Assembly (NCBI GenBank): GCA_000934455.1
Contig: KN882213.1
Coordinates: 379,247-408,188 of the forward strand
Origin: Apostichopus parvimensis
Taxonomy: Eukaryota; Echinodermata; Holothuroidea; Aspidochirotida; Stichopodidae
Length of the DNA: 28,942 nucleotides
Direction: 5' to 3'
This document shows positions 9,570 through 18,499 of this stretch, piece by piece (within the stretch, counting starts at the first letter, position 1; each line of letters begins with the position of its first letter). The translations under genes were made by a program, and so were the position numbers. Under the pieces are notes generated by a model, which was not told the origin of the DNA, did not search any database, and worked only from the letters and a program-made list of their open reading frames with translations.

Positions 9570-11000
9570 ATGTCATCATCACCATCTGGTGATCAGGATG
9601 AGGTTTGTTCTTTGTATCTATTTTGAGCTGTGCGGTAACAAATTTGTCCTGCTTACAGTCCTAGCATATCATAAAAAAAGTGATCTAAGAAAATAGTTGA
9701 AATTGAATTGTAATTGTATCAATCACCTTGGAAAGGGCAAACCCCTACCTTGTAAGTACAGGTGCATATGAATAAGCAACAAAAGGTAGTGTCTTAATAA
9801 AAATAAAAAAATTTTTGGCCAAAAATCAGGTAGAGATTGCACAACTCGTCCCAGCCTGTAATAATTTCACAAAGTTTGCACAGGTTCTGGAAAGTCAGGG
9901 AAACTAAAATAGGAATTTGAAGGTGTGGAAAGTCAGGGAATATGTATAATTTTTCCAACGGTCATGGAAAAGTCAGGGAATTTTAAGAAAGCACATATTT
10001 TTGGCATATTGTCAATCTAAAAATTGAATAATGTAAAAAAAAAACAGAAGTGGGAAAACAAGAACAACACATTGAAGAATATTTCATTTGAGGTCCTTGA
10101 AAGTCATGGAAAAGTCAGAGACATTTTTTCTGTTGGAATGGGTACAAACTTTGTTTCAACTTCACATTTTTCTCAAGTCTTTCTGACAGCAACCCACCCC
10201 CCCCCCCCACTTTTCCATCCCCCAAATTTACAGTGATAAATATTAAGTCATTTTCTACATTTCATTGTCTCTTTGCAGAAAGTGGAATTAGTGAAAGGCA
10301 CTGGTGTTTATGTGACTGTGCCAGAACGAACCAGTATTGCGTTAAAAGGGAGAAAAGGTTTAGGTGTAATGTTGAGGAAAATTCTACAAGTCCTCTTTTC
10401 CTTTGATGAGCTTCGTCGTGGCTGTGCTGTTGGAGGAAGACCAAAGGCTTGCAACAAGCAGTCTGTTGACATGAGTGTTCCGCTTGATCCCAAACGCTTG
10501 AGTGCAGCCAAAGGTAAGTTATTGTTAAAAGGTTTACTTTTTCTATTTATCAAGAAAAAAAGCTTGCAAAAGAGAGCAACATATATTTTAAGGTAGGTGT
10601 GTGCAACAAAAAAAGATGTGGAGTGTTTAAAATTGTTTGTTCTTTGCATTATACTTTGTATTTTGCTGATTGACAATTTATTAAAGGGATATTTTGGTGG
10701 CGTGCAATGTGCACTAACAGAAAAGACAACAATTTATGAAACAGTAAATTTTTTACGTACAGAAAATCTTTTTCAGTGCACAACTTGTTTTGACACTTTT
10801 TCATATGTTAAATATTCTTTACATCAATTAGATAGGTTTTCCCCCTTTTCTTTGCAGCATATGTCCTGTGCTTTTGTCAAAAGAAGGGTCTGCCAGCACC
10901 GACAGAGACTGACATCAATGCCATAGTAAACAGCAAGTGCGTCACTGTTCGTCGTAGCTTCAAGCAGAAGTTTTCCAGTTTCACAGACAAGCGGCAGTAA
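9570..11000 (+). CDS. BEN-domain protein, three coding exons
   Basis: Model: 9570-9602, 10279-10513, 10858-11000, in total 411 nt or 136 residues plus stop. Donors are GATGAG/GTTTGT (9602) and CAAAG/GTAAGT (10513). Acceptors are CTCTTTGCAG/AAAG (10279) and TTTTCTTTGCAG/CATATG (10858). Phases agree (0, then 1). Residues from about 12 to 130 read as a BEN domain: VELVKGTGVYVTV, a basic loop, VMLRKILQVLFSFDELRRG, PLDPKRLSAAKAYVL, then KCVTVRRSFKQKF near the C-terminus, in the order and spacing typical of that all-helical DNA- and protein-binding module. BEN proteins act in chromatin and sequence-specific repression. The start at 9570 is the first ATG after the last in-frame stop. A longer N-terminus may have existed. 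The gene faces away from the transposase at 8014 and may be cargo of, or a partner in, the same element. The domain call is strong, the N-terminus is not. Confidence 0.75.
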
Positions 11001-11820
11001 CAATTCACAACTTCCCTGGGGTTGGGTATATTATGTATGCCAGCTTTATAGGTCACTTAAAACTTCCTTCTATGATAGGTACTCAACAACCTTTGCAACT
11101 CTATTTATTATACTCCATATTTAGCCTTGCCATTTAAAAATTGCTTTTAAACCCTTAAGTATTTGAATTATATTCTTAAGCTGCAACTGCTCATTACCTA
11201 AACTTCTCTCAGTATTCCATTTTCCCCCTTGCCATTTTTGATACCTTGAAATTTTTTGCTAGTTTAGGTTACACCAAGCAATCTTTAGTTCAAAATAAAA
11301 AATCAATATTTTCTTTCACATGCCATTTTTCTGCTGCACAATTACATATTTTTATATTTTTATACTAACTATGATATCTTGCCATTTTTTTATATTCATA
11401 TTAATTAAATGGTTAACTGAAACTACATTAGTTCATTACTCTTATATTGTAAAGTTGCATGTCACTGTTGACTTAATGAACAAAGTCTATGTTCACAGTT
11501 TTAAGCCTTGTTACTTTCTCCAACCTTTAATAAAAATATTAAGTCACTTCTATTAATATTGTATCAGTCAACTGCCAATGCTTACACCCTAAACAATTCT
11601 ACTCATCAGCAGTATTCTCACCAAGATCTTTCCTTTTCTTTTCATTAAAATACTTTTGAATATTAATCTGTGCAAATTAGACATGTTGTCTCATTTTACT
11701 TGACAATACATTTTATTTTAGACCTGTACATTGAAAAATTTGTTTTCTCTTTTCTGCTTTGGCGCTATATGTGCTTATATATCTGCATGCACCCTTTCGC
11801 TTCTTGTGTGCTTATATAGT
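11001..11820. other. 3' flank of the BEN gene, AT-rich
   Basis: Very AT-rich sequence. Open frames such as 11320-11556 translate to Ile/Phe/Tyr-rich strings that simply reflect base composition. No gene or RNA is recognisable. Confidence 0.5.
11294..11299 (+). promoter_or_regulatory. polyadenylation signal candidate for the BEN gene
   Basis: AATAAA lies about 290 bp after the stop codon, and another AATAAA is at 11529-11534. Hexamers of this kind are frequent in AT-rich DNA, so the assignment is by position only. Confidence 0.35.
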
Positions 11821-12015
11821 TCGCTTCAACAACGAACCGCAGCGCGCTCAAGTCGCGCGCACAGCTTGCTGAAGCTGCGTGCATTGTTTCTACGATTCTG
11901 GCGCGCTACAGTGCGCAGCTTGCGTGCGACGCGCTGCTTTTGCTAGAGTACATTGTTTCAAATTGCACGCGAACCGTTTGCGTTTCGCGCTCTCTTCTAA
12001 AATCGCACGCGTGCA
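11821..12015. repeat. GC-rich subterminal region, right side
   Basis: A block of GCGC-rich short motifs (AGCGCGCTCAAGTCGCGCGC, GGCGCGCTACAGTGCGCAGC, TGCGTGCGACGCGCTGC, TTTCGCGCTC, CGCACGCGTGC) lies just inside the right terminal repeat at 12028-12040. It mirrors the left GC-rich block at 3300-3570 in position and composition, with the order of terminal repeat and GC block inverted. The units are less regular than on the left. Coding frames across it are artefacts. Confidence 0.6.
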
Positions 12016-12027
12016 GACATGGGAAAT

Positions 12028-12040
12028 ATTTGTAGAGGGG
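12028..12040 (-). repeat. right inverted terminal repeat candidate
   Basis: ATTTGTAGAGGGG is the exact inverse of 3284-3296. The next two bases are AG, the same as those outside the left copy. Confidence 0.5.
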
Positions 12041-13420
12041 AGGTCAAATCACGGTGTCGGATCAACATAAACAACGAAGTACACATTGTTAGGCCAATTG
12101 GTCTAAGTATAAGGCCTATTAATATTATAGTTCATAGAAGCCACATTGCCGACGGAGGCAGTGAAAGCACATGAAACACTATAAAATCTTTTTCTTGCGT
12201 TTAAGTCTGCGAGCCTTCCATTCTAAAAATTAGCCTTTTAACTGAGGGAATTTTACTTGACCTTCAATATAGTCTAGGCCTATTTAGGCTAGGCTTAAGT
12301 TATACCTACGGTCTAATACTATACTGGCGCGCATCGCCATTGAGTACTACCTTTTTAGTCTAACTTTGTCCTCGCCAATAAGTATGGCTTGAAAGCAATA
12401 GTTAAAATAAGTAGAATAACTTAAGAAGCTAACCCGATGACCAATTAGGTACGAAAGTAACGGAAAATCCAGTAAACTGCAACATATATAATATAGCTTG
12501 TACAGTAATACTACACTAGTACAGTACTATACAACTACGTACTTCTACAGTACAATGCTGCTAGCTCGCGCACATCAGCCCGATGACTAATCGGAGAATC
12601 CAACTCTCAAACGTACAACTTCTCGTTGGTATGACGACAATGGCGATTACGTTATTGGGATCCCAAACGGCTTGTCAGTTGTATATTAGTTAGTAGATGA
12701 AAGCACTCACCTTTGGGTAAGTTTTCGGCTGGAATTTTTCCTAATTTCGAGCTTTGTGCGCTGAATTATAAACTTTCGGCCTAGCTAACCGTTCTAATGT
12801 TCTCAAAACAAATAATTTTACATGAGGCTATGTGCAGTTTCAGAGGAACGTACATTCTTTAATTTTTTTGGGCATCAAATGGAATGGTAAGTGTATGCTT
12901 TATTGGACCCATATACATTTATATGCCATATATTCAAACATGCTGACCATTTGGTGAAAATTCTGAATGTCTGAGATTTTTTTTTAGAGTGTAGACCTGT
13001 AAGAAAATACTTTTGCAAAACTTGTTGCAATTTTAGCGTGGTACAATTTGGGATCGTTACGGACTACATTTAAGTCCTCTCCACTACTCCAGATAAGCTA
13101 CTTTTCACATTATGTCACCAATAGTCGATCTTCAGACCCTAACTTTTTATGTGCTTTTTCACTGGGTCTGTGGCTATGTCGTGAGGAAGCAACAACTCTG
13201 GGGAAGTACTTATAAAAATTTACCAATAACGTCGCTCCAATATAGACACAATACCCTTATAACTTGCCACTTTCTATCAGAACCACGTACGTTAACTTCT
13301 TTTGTAGAAACTCTGTTTTCTTCACTGGTTTGGCAAACTTTTAATGTCATGTGTGAACTCGACAACGAACACAATTTCTTTCAAAATCATTCAAGTCACA
13401 ACATATTTGAAGAGCAAGTG
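12041..13420. other. no recognisable gene
   Basis: Mixed AT-rich DNA between the putative DNA transposon and the LTR element. A 119-codon frame at 13112-13471 runs straight into the 5' LTR and has no motif, so it is not accepted as a gene. Confidence 0.5.
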
Positions 13421-13425
13421 ATATT
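13421..13425 (+). repeat. target-site duplication, left copy
   Basis: ATATT directly precedes the 5' LTR and recurs directly after the 3' LTR at 17303-17307. A 5-bp duplication is usual for Ty3/gypsy integrase. Confidence 0.8.
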
Positions 13426-13701
13426 TCTCATATCCAGGTTCATGATTATTCATATGTTGTCCGGTAAATAATTCCCATCATGCATCATTCTATGTAGCGC
13501 ATGACTTGGAGTTGATTGAGGAGTGATAAAATATAGAGAACGTAATTCGTTACACACGTACTATTGCTGCAGTCTTTACTTACGTACGTGTACATCCTAC
13601 CGTCTAACGGTGTATTGCGAGAACTGCTATTTCGGGAGCCTAACCAAGCTGTGCGCCTGTGCATTAATACTAATACTACATATAAACCATCCGATCTAAC
13701 A
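13426..13701 (+). repeat. 5' LTR (276 bp)
   Basis: Aligns with 17085-17302 from TCATATCC to ATCTAACA. The expected TG start is TC here. About 58 bp (roughly 13557-13614, around CTGCAGTCTTTACTTACG) is absent from the 3' copy. It ends in CA, followed at once by TGG. Confidence 0.9.
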
Positions 13702-13719
13702 TGGCGACGAAGATGGGAT
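13702..13719 (+). other. primer-binding site
   Basis: TGGCGACGAAGATGGGAT begins directly after the CA end of the 5' LTR, as expected for a site complementary to a tRNA 3' end (CCA pairing with TGG). I do not assign the tRNA. Confidence 0.65.
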
Positions 13720-14340
13720 TACGATGGCTTTTGCTTTACAACAACCGACGCCCAGCAGCCAATGCAGTCTGCCGTAAATGTAACAGGGGAGGACACTTTG
13801 TCAGAGTGTGCCGCAGCACCTCTTCTACGACAATTCAGCAGGTCAACGGGGAACCTGAAGATTACACAAGCCTTAACCTGCCTTCTACTCCAGTTACAGG
13901 TGAACCAGAGCTGGATATGCAAGTGCTTACTGTTACTATGGATACCAATGCAGTTAATTCTAATGTGAGTCCATCTACGCCTACAAGTCCTACATCAAGT
14001 CTGATGTTTTGCATTGCATCAGTGAATACTGTATCCGTCCAGTTTGAAATAGATACAGGTTCTGGGGTCTGAATTTTAACAAAGGAAACATTTCAAAAAC
14101 ATTTCTTCTATGAGGCACTTACTGAACCACCCCCCTGGACATACGTTTTCGTCTTACACGAAACAGATTCATATCTTGTGATGTTTGCGAACTTTGGTTA
14201 AGTATGAAGGTAAATCTGCTATTGTAATATTTATGTAGTAGATAATGGATCAAGTCTTTTGGGAAGAGATTTAATACAGGCCCTATCTCTTACTATAACA
14301 GGTTCTACTTTAACATGTAATAACGCTGGAGTATTCTGTC
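13720..14340 (+). pseudogene. gag zinc knuckle and protease remnant
   Basis: Just 18 bp after the primer-binding site the frame already reads into a CCHC zinc knuckle (CRKCNRGGHFVRVC), so capsid and matrix parts of gag have been deleted. A Thr/Pro/Ser-rich linker follows, then the start of an aspartic protease with the active-site motif FEIDTGSGV at about 14044-14070. A TGA follows straight after, and the same frame continues for about 45 codons. The C-terminal SSLLGRDLI motif of gypsy proteases lies near 14250 in a shifted frame. The protein would process the polyprotein. It cannot be made intact here. Confidence 0.85.
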
Positions 14341-14364
14341 AACGTACCTGAAGCAATTTCCCCA

Positions 14365-15225
14365 GTGAATGGCAATTCATGTTCTCATAATGAGGAACGG
14401 TCATTCCTCACACCAATTAAAGGCTTCATGCACAAAGTAAAGATGAAAGCAAACTATGAAGCAGTCAGTCCAAAAATGCGTACATTGCCATTCGCAGTTC
14501 GATGTAAAGTTACAGAAGAAATAATAAAATTAGAAAGTCTAGGCATTATTGAAAAGGTAGATGCATCCGAATGGATATCACCAATAGTAGTGTCCTGGAA
14601 GGGAAATGGTGCCATTACAATTTGCATTGATTTAAGAGAAATAAACAATGCTATCATTCCTGATAAATTTTCCCTACCTAAAATTTATGACATGTTTGGT
14701 GAATTTACAAATGCCAAGATCTTTTCAAGTTTAGATCTTATGCAGGCATATCACCAGCTGGAAATTCATCCAGATTGAAGGGGTTCAACTGCAATCTCCT
14801 AACTCACGATGGAGTTTATCATACAAGAGAGTTTGCTTTGGCCTTGCTTCAGCCCCATCTGTATTTCAAAAGATGATGACTACTATCTTAGCAGGCTTAA
14901 ATGGGGTTCAGTACTATCTTCATGATGTAATTATATGGAGGGCTACACAGACAAACCATGATCTAAAGCTGAAAAAATGACATTGGTCGATTTGCAAAGT
15001 ATTATGTGAAACTAAATTCTCAGAAGTGTCAGTTTTCTGAAAGCTCATTACACCTTTTGGGTCACACCATCAGTGAGAGTGACATACAGATTGGTATTAA
15101 GTACAAGGCTATCACCAATGCCACAGTGCCTAAAGATGTAAACTCTCATAGATCCTTACTTGGCTTAGCTGGAAATTTCTGAAAGTACATACCAAACTTT
15201 GCTTCCGTTGTTGAGCAAGTGAGAA
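14365..15225 (+). pseudogene. reverse transcriptase domain remnant
   Basis: The open part (14365-14778) carries recognisable RT blocks: IEKVDASEWISPIVVSWKG, ICIDLREINNAIIPD, and FSSLDLMQAYHQLEI with the first catalytic Asp. A TGA at 14776-14778 and frame changes follow. The later blocks remain readable: VCFGLASAPSVFQKMM (from 14831), the catalytic box as YLHDVI at 14912-14929, and KCQFSESSLHLLGHTIS near 15025. The canonical Y-x-D-D box has its first Asp replaced by His, which by itself should abolish polymerase activity. Confidence 0.9.
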
Positions 15226-15776
15226 ATGTTTGGTCAGGAAAGTTTGGATAACTTAAAGCAGGCATTTAGTAAGACAAATGTGTTGTCAGTGTTCGCTCCA
15301 AATTTACCTGCCATAGTTACATGTCATGCTTCATACTATGGTCTGGGCGCCACTGTAACTCAGGTTACAGATAACAATGAAAATATAGTAAAGTGTATTT
15401 CCCGCACACTTTCAGATGCAGAAGGTAAATATATTCAATTGTAGAGAAGGAAGCGTTGTCGTGCATATTGCCTTGTGAACGTTGGAATACTTACATGTAG
15501 GGACGCAGGTTATTGTTAAGAACCGATCATAAAGCGCTGACCACGTTGTTTACTAAGGGTTCTGGCAGTCAGTCACTTAGATTAGCTAGATGGTCGTGTC
15601 GTCTCCTGAAATACTCCTTTGATGTAGAGTACAAACGAGGTATTGACAATACTTTAGCAGATGCTTTGTCAAGGGTTCCAATGCCAGCCAGTCATTTGGA
15701 ATATGATCATGATGATGAACTAATCTGTCATGTAGCACTTATCAATCAGGTCAATCTTGTAACACTAGATAAGTGA
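15226..15776 (+). pseudogene. RNase H domain remnant
   Basis: Two open blocks (15226-15444 and 15513-15776), separated by stops and a frame change, cover a gypsy RNase H. The pattern SVFAPNLPAIVTCHASYYG matches the start of the domain, where the catalytic Asp of TDAS is His. Further on LRTDHKALTTLF and LADALSRVP match its end. The domain would degrade the RNA strand of the RNA-DNA hybrid. It lies directly between RT and integrase, as in Ty3/gypsy pol. Confidence 0.9.
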
Positions 15777-15920
15777 AAACACGAAGTTCATGCTGATGAA
15801 ACCATACAAACTTTAAAATATTACATACCTACCAACTGGCCTTCTTACAACAAAATGGCTGTGCATGCAAAACCTTTGGTGAAAATGAAAGATGACTTAA
15901 CAGTGTGAGATGGAGTTGTT

Positions 15921-16760
15921 ATGAGACATGATAAGATTATTGTCCCAGAGAATCTCACCAACACATTCTTACACCTAGCACATGAATCACACCAAGGTAT
16001 GACAAGGAAAAAGCACCAGCTGCGTCAGTTATACTGGTGGCCACAAGTGGATAGACAAGTTGAGGATTTTGTCCGAAAATGCATTGTTTGTGAGTTAAAT
16101 GACAAATCAGTGAAACCTAAAAATGTGCCTTTGCAACCGGTGAAATACACACAGCAGCCATGGTATCAATTAGGTATGGATATTGTTGGTCCTTTTGAAA
16201 AAAGCTTCATATGATTGTCGATACGGATATCCCTGTGAGATAGTCACAGATAATGGTCCTCAGTTTGTGAGTACCGAGTTTGGCACATTTTTAAGGTCTA
16301 GGGGTATTCGACATGTTCGCACTTCATTATACCAACCATATAGTAATGGAGGCATTGAGAGGTTCAATGGGGTTCTTAAAACATCTGTTCAAACATGGTT
16401 TAACACAGGAACACCGTGAAACGACTTCAGTGTTAGATTTCTTAGCTGCATATCGGGCAACACCGCATGCAACAACAGGGTGTTGCCCTTCACTTTTGCT
16501 TCATGGTCATAAAATGCGAACTTAGTTGAATATCGTTGGTATAGACAAACTTAAACCTACTGGGGTTGACGTATTTAAGGATTGTTCAGAAGTTAAGTGA
16601 TCACACTTATGTCACTAATGGCGGTAGAACATGGCATGCGAGTAGATTGAGTCACAGTTCTCCACAGACGATTCGAAGAAAATGGAGACCTCCACAAGTT
16701 GGATTGCCTTTTGAGGATATTGATGAACCACCTGGAGTCCAATGCCCTTCCTCCTGTTAG
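15921..16760 (+). pseudogene. integrase remnant with deleted core segment
   Basis: The frame from 15921 contains the HHCC zinc-binding region (HLAHESHQGMTRKKHQLRQL, YWWPQ, CIVC), then MDIVGPFEK with the first catalytic Asp. Only a few codons later (in a new frame near 16215) it reads GYPCEIVTDNGPQFVS with the second Asp and GGIERFNG with the Glu. The usual strand-helix segment between the first and second Asp is missing, a deletion of perhaps 100-150 bp. The C-terminal block LRIVQKLSDHTYVT with RTWHASRLSHSS lies at 16570-16665. The protein would have inserted the cDNA. Confidence 0.9.
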
Positions 16761-17069
16761 AATATCAACACGGGCCAGACGTGTTCCAGAACATTTTAGG
16801 GATGATGTGACACACTGAACAGTCTCATCTTTCTAACTAAGTACAGGGGAGGCCGAGTGATTAGTTCTAACTTTGTTATGAAGCTTTCTTTACCTGTTTG
16901 CACTAATTTCTTACAATCAGTCGTTCATATTTTTATGCTATCAATCTTACCTATCTTTCCAAATGGTAGTGCACTCATCAGTTTAAGGTATGTACAAGCG
17001 TATGAATGATATCAATTAACAAGAAAATGGCAAGCTTTTTTGTGTGTGTAATTAGGAGTATCATTCTAA

Positions 17070-17084
17070 AAAGAAAGGGGGAGA
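17070..17084 (+). other. polypurine tract
   Basis: AAAAGAAAGGGGGAGA directly precedes the TGTCATATCC start of the 3' LTR and would prime plus-strand DNA synthesis. Confidence 0.8.
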
Positions 17085-17302
17085 TGTCATATCCAAGTTC
17101 ATGATTATTCATACGTTGTCCGGTAAACAATTCCCATCATGCATCATTCTATGTAGCGCATGACTGGGAGTTGATTGAGGAGTGAGAAAATATAGAGAAC
17201 GTAAATCGTTACGCACGGTGAGAACTGCTATTTCGGGAGACTAACCAAGATGTGCGCCTTTGCATTAATACTAATACTACAAATAAACCATCCGATATAA
17301 CA
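17085..17302 (+). repeat. 3' LTR (218 bp)
   Basis: It runs from TGTCATATCC to ATATAACA with the canonical TG...CA ends, and AATAAA at 17282-17287 could serve polyadenylation. It is followed by the second ATATT (17303-17307). It lacks the 58-bp segment present in the 5' LTR. Confidence 0.92.
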
Positions 17303-17635
17303 ATATTGTCAACTGACTTTGTATTATTTATTGCATGCATACATTACAGAATAATGAAATTACAGACCAATACAAGTTTTCAATAAAGAAATTCCACAAG
17401 AACAATGAATGTTTGCAGCCTAAAGACCCAGCCAAACAATTAAGTTGCAGACTTAACAATTAAGAAATAATTTGAATCTTAAAAAAACACACTTCAATTT
17501 AATAGAGTTAATATAAATAAATAACTTGTGAGCTTCTTCTAACAATAAGACGCAGTTTAACAAAGAGGGAAAATACATGATGTGTGACTAATAGCCCCCC
17601 CCCCCAATATTTCAAGTCGAACAATTGATGTAAGT
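17303..17635. other. no recognisable gene
   Basis: This is AT-rich flank of the LTR element, including the right target duplication at its start. It holds a 9-C run at 17597-17605. Confidence 0.5.
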
Positions 17636-18170
17636 AATAAATAACAAAATAATTAAATCATAATAAAATAATATAGTACTCATATAGCGCGTTAACCAGC
17701 AACACTGCTCGAAGCGCTTTACAGGAATTGAAACAATGAATAAACAGGAAACATTTAAAATACAGGAAACATTCCAACGCAAATAGTACAAAAATATTGC
17801 CTAAAAGGTATATACCATCAAACTGATAATACGATAGAAAAATACAATAAAGCTATGGTCATACAAAATACTGTACAGTTCAAACATGAAAGGCAATTCT
17901 AAAATGTTTTCAGCGATGTTTTAAAACTGGCAAGGCTTGCAGGTAAGTATTGAATTCGGCAAGGCATTCCATAGCTTGGGCGCACATACTGAAAATGCCT
18001 TGTCCCAAGTTTTTTTTCTTTCTTGTCATTCCCTGTGATGATGAGCGTAATGATCGGCTGGGTACATAGGGTGCCAGGAGATCGCCGATGTAGTCGGAGG
18101 CGAGGCCATGTAAGAGCTTTATATGTCAGAAGATTGATTTTATATTGAAGATTGATAATGTAACCTTCTC
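17636..18170 (+). repeat. dispersed repeat with CATATAGCGCG...GAAGCGCTTTACAG head
   Basis: An AATAAATAA-rich start is followed by CATATAGCGCG and, 26 bp on, GAAGCGCTTTACAG. Further along come GGCATTCCATAGCTTGGGCG, GAAAATGCCTTGTCCCAAG and GGCGAGGCCATGTAAGAGC. I recall this arrangement as a common interspersed repeat type in genomes of marine animals, but I cannot name the family or its class. No intact protein frame spans it. The limits are approximate. Confidence 0.4.
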
Positions 18171-18499
18171 AACCCTCCCCCCCCCACAACAGAAGTTTTC
18201 ACTCAAAACAACTTTATAAATACCTTCCGAAACATAATTAAACTATAAACAAGGATTTAAAAAATTCGTAACAAATGTTGACTCAAAAACACCTTACAAA
18301 TGGATGCCTAAAGATAATTAAATTCTAGACAACAATTTCCAATAATGGAAACCTACAAGAATTGATTCATACATACTGCCCCCCCCCACACAAATTATGA
18401 CCCACAACCTTTTCAAAGAATATGGCCTATTGTCATGATTTATAACCTCAGGTGGTAATAGATCCTAAAAATTCTTTATATCCCTGCAGCCATTTTACT
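18171..18499. other. 5' flank of the second transposase
   Basis: AT-rich with poly-C runs near 18177 and 18379. No terminal inverted repeat could be identified with confidence. Confidence 0.4.

Larger units (their letters stand above)
3284..12040. mobile_element. candidate tnp2-type DNA transposon carrying a BEN-domain gene
   Basis: The outer limits are a 13-bp inverted repeat, CCCCTCTACAAAT at 3284-3296 and its reverse complement at 12028-12040. The flanking dinucleotide is AG on both outer sides, a possible 2-bp target duplication. Both termini are followed inward by sequence unusually rich in GCGCGC motifs, which fits the subterminal repeats of CACTA-like elements. Inside are a minus-strand tnp2-like transposase (8014 to 4944) and a plus-strand BEN-domain gene (9570-11000), facing away from each other across a shared 1.2-1.6 kb region. 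The terminal TCTACAAAT recalls the CACTACAAA start of CACTA elements but is not identical. The match of both ends is seen in the sequence. That they delimit one element is my inference, because a 13-bp match could arise by chance over this distance. Confidence 0.5.
13426..17302 (+). mobile_element. degraded Ty3/gypsy LTR retrotransposon
   Basis: The element is 3877 bp from LTR to LTR. It has related terminal repeats, an ATATT target duplication, a primer-binding site starting TGG at 13702, a polypurine tract at 17070-17084, and the gene order protease, reverse transcriptase, RNase H, integrase that defines Ty3/gypsy. It is shorter than a full element because nearly all of gag is absent and part of the integrase core is deleted. 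The two LTRs differ by about a dozen substitutions over the roughly 215 bp they share, counted by eye, plus a 58-bp indel. The insertion is therefore not recent. Several frameshifts, stops and catalytic substitutions make it non-autonomous. Confidence 0.93.

Noticed and set aside
10308-10676. 122-codon minus-strand open frame
   Set aside because: It overlaps the BEN-domain exon, which has matching splice sites and a recognisable domain on the plus strand.
11320-11556. Putative membrane protein of 78 codons
   Set aside because: The Ile/Phe/Tyr-rich translation follows directly from very AT-rich DNA. No start context or homologous motif is seen.
13112-13471. 119-codon plus-strand open frame
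   Set aside because: It runs into the 5' LTR, has no motif and shows no splice context.
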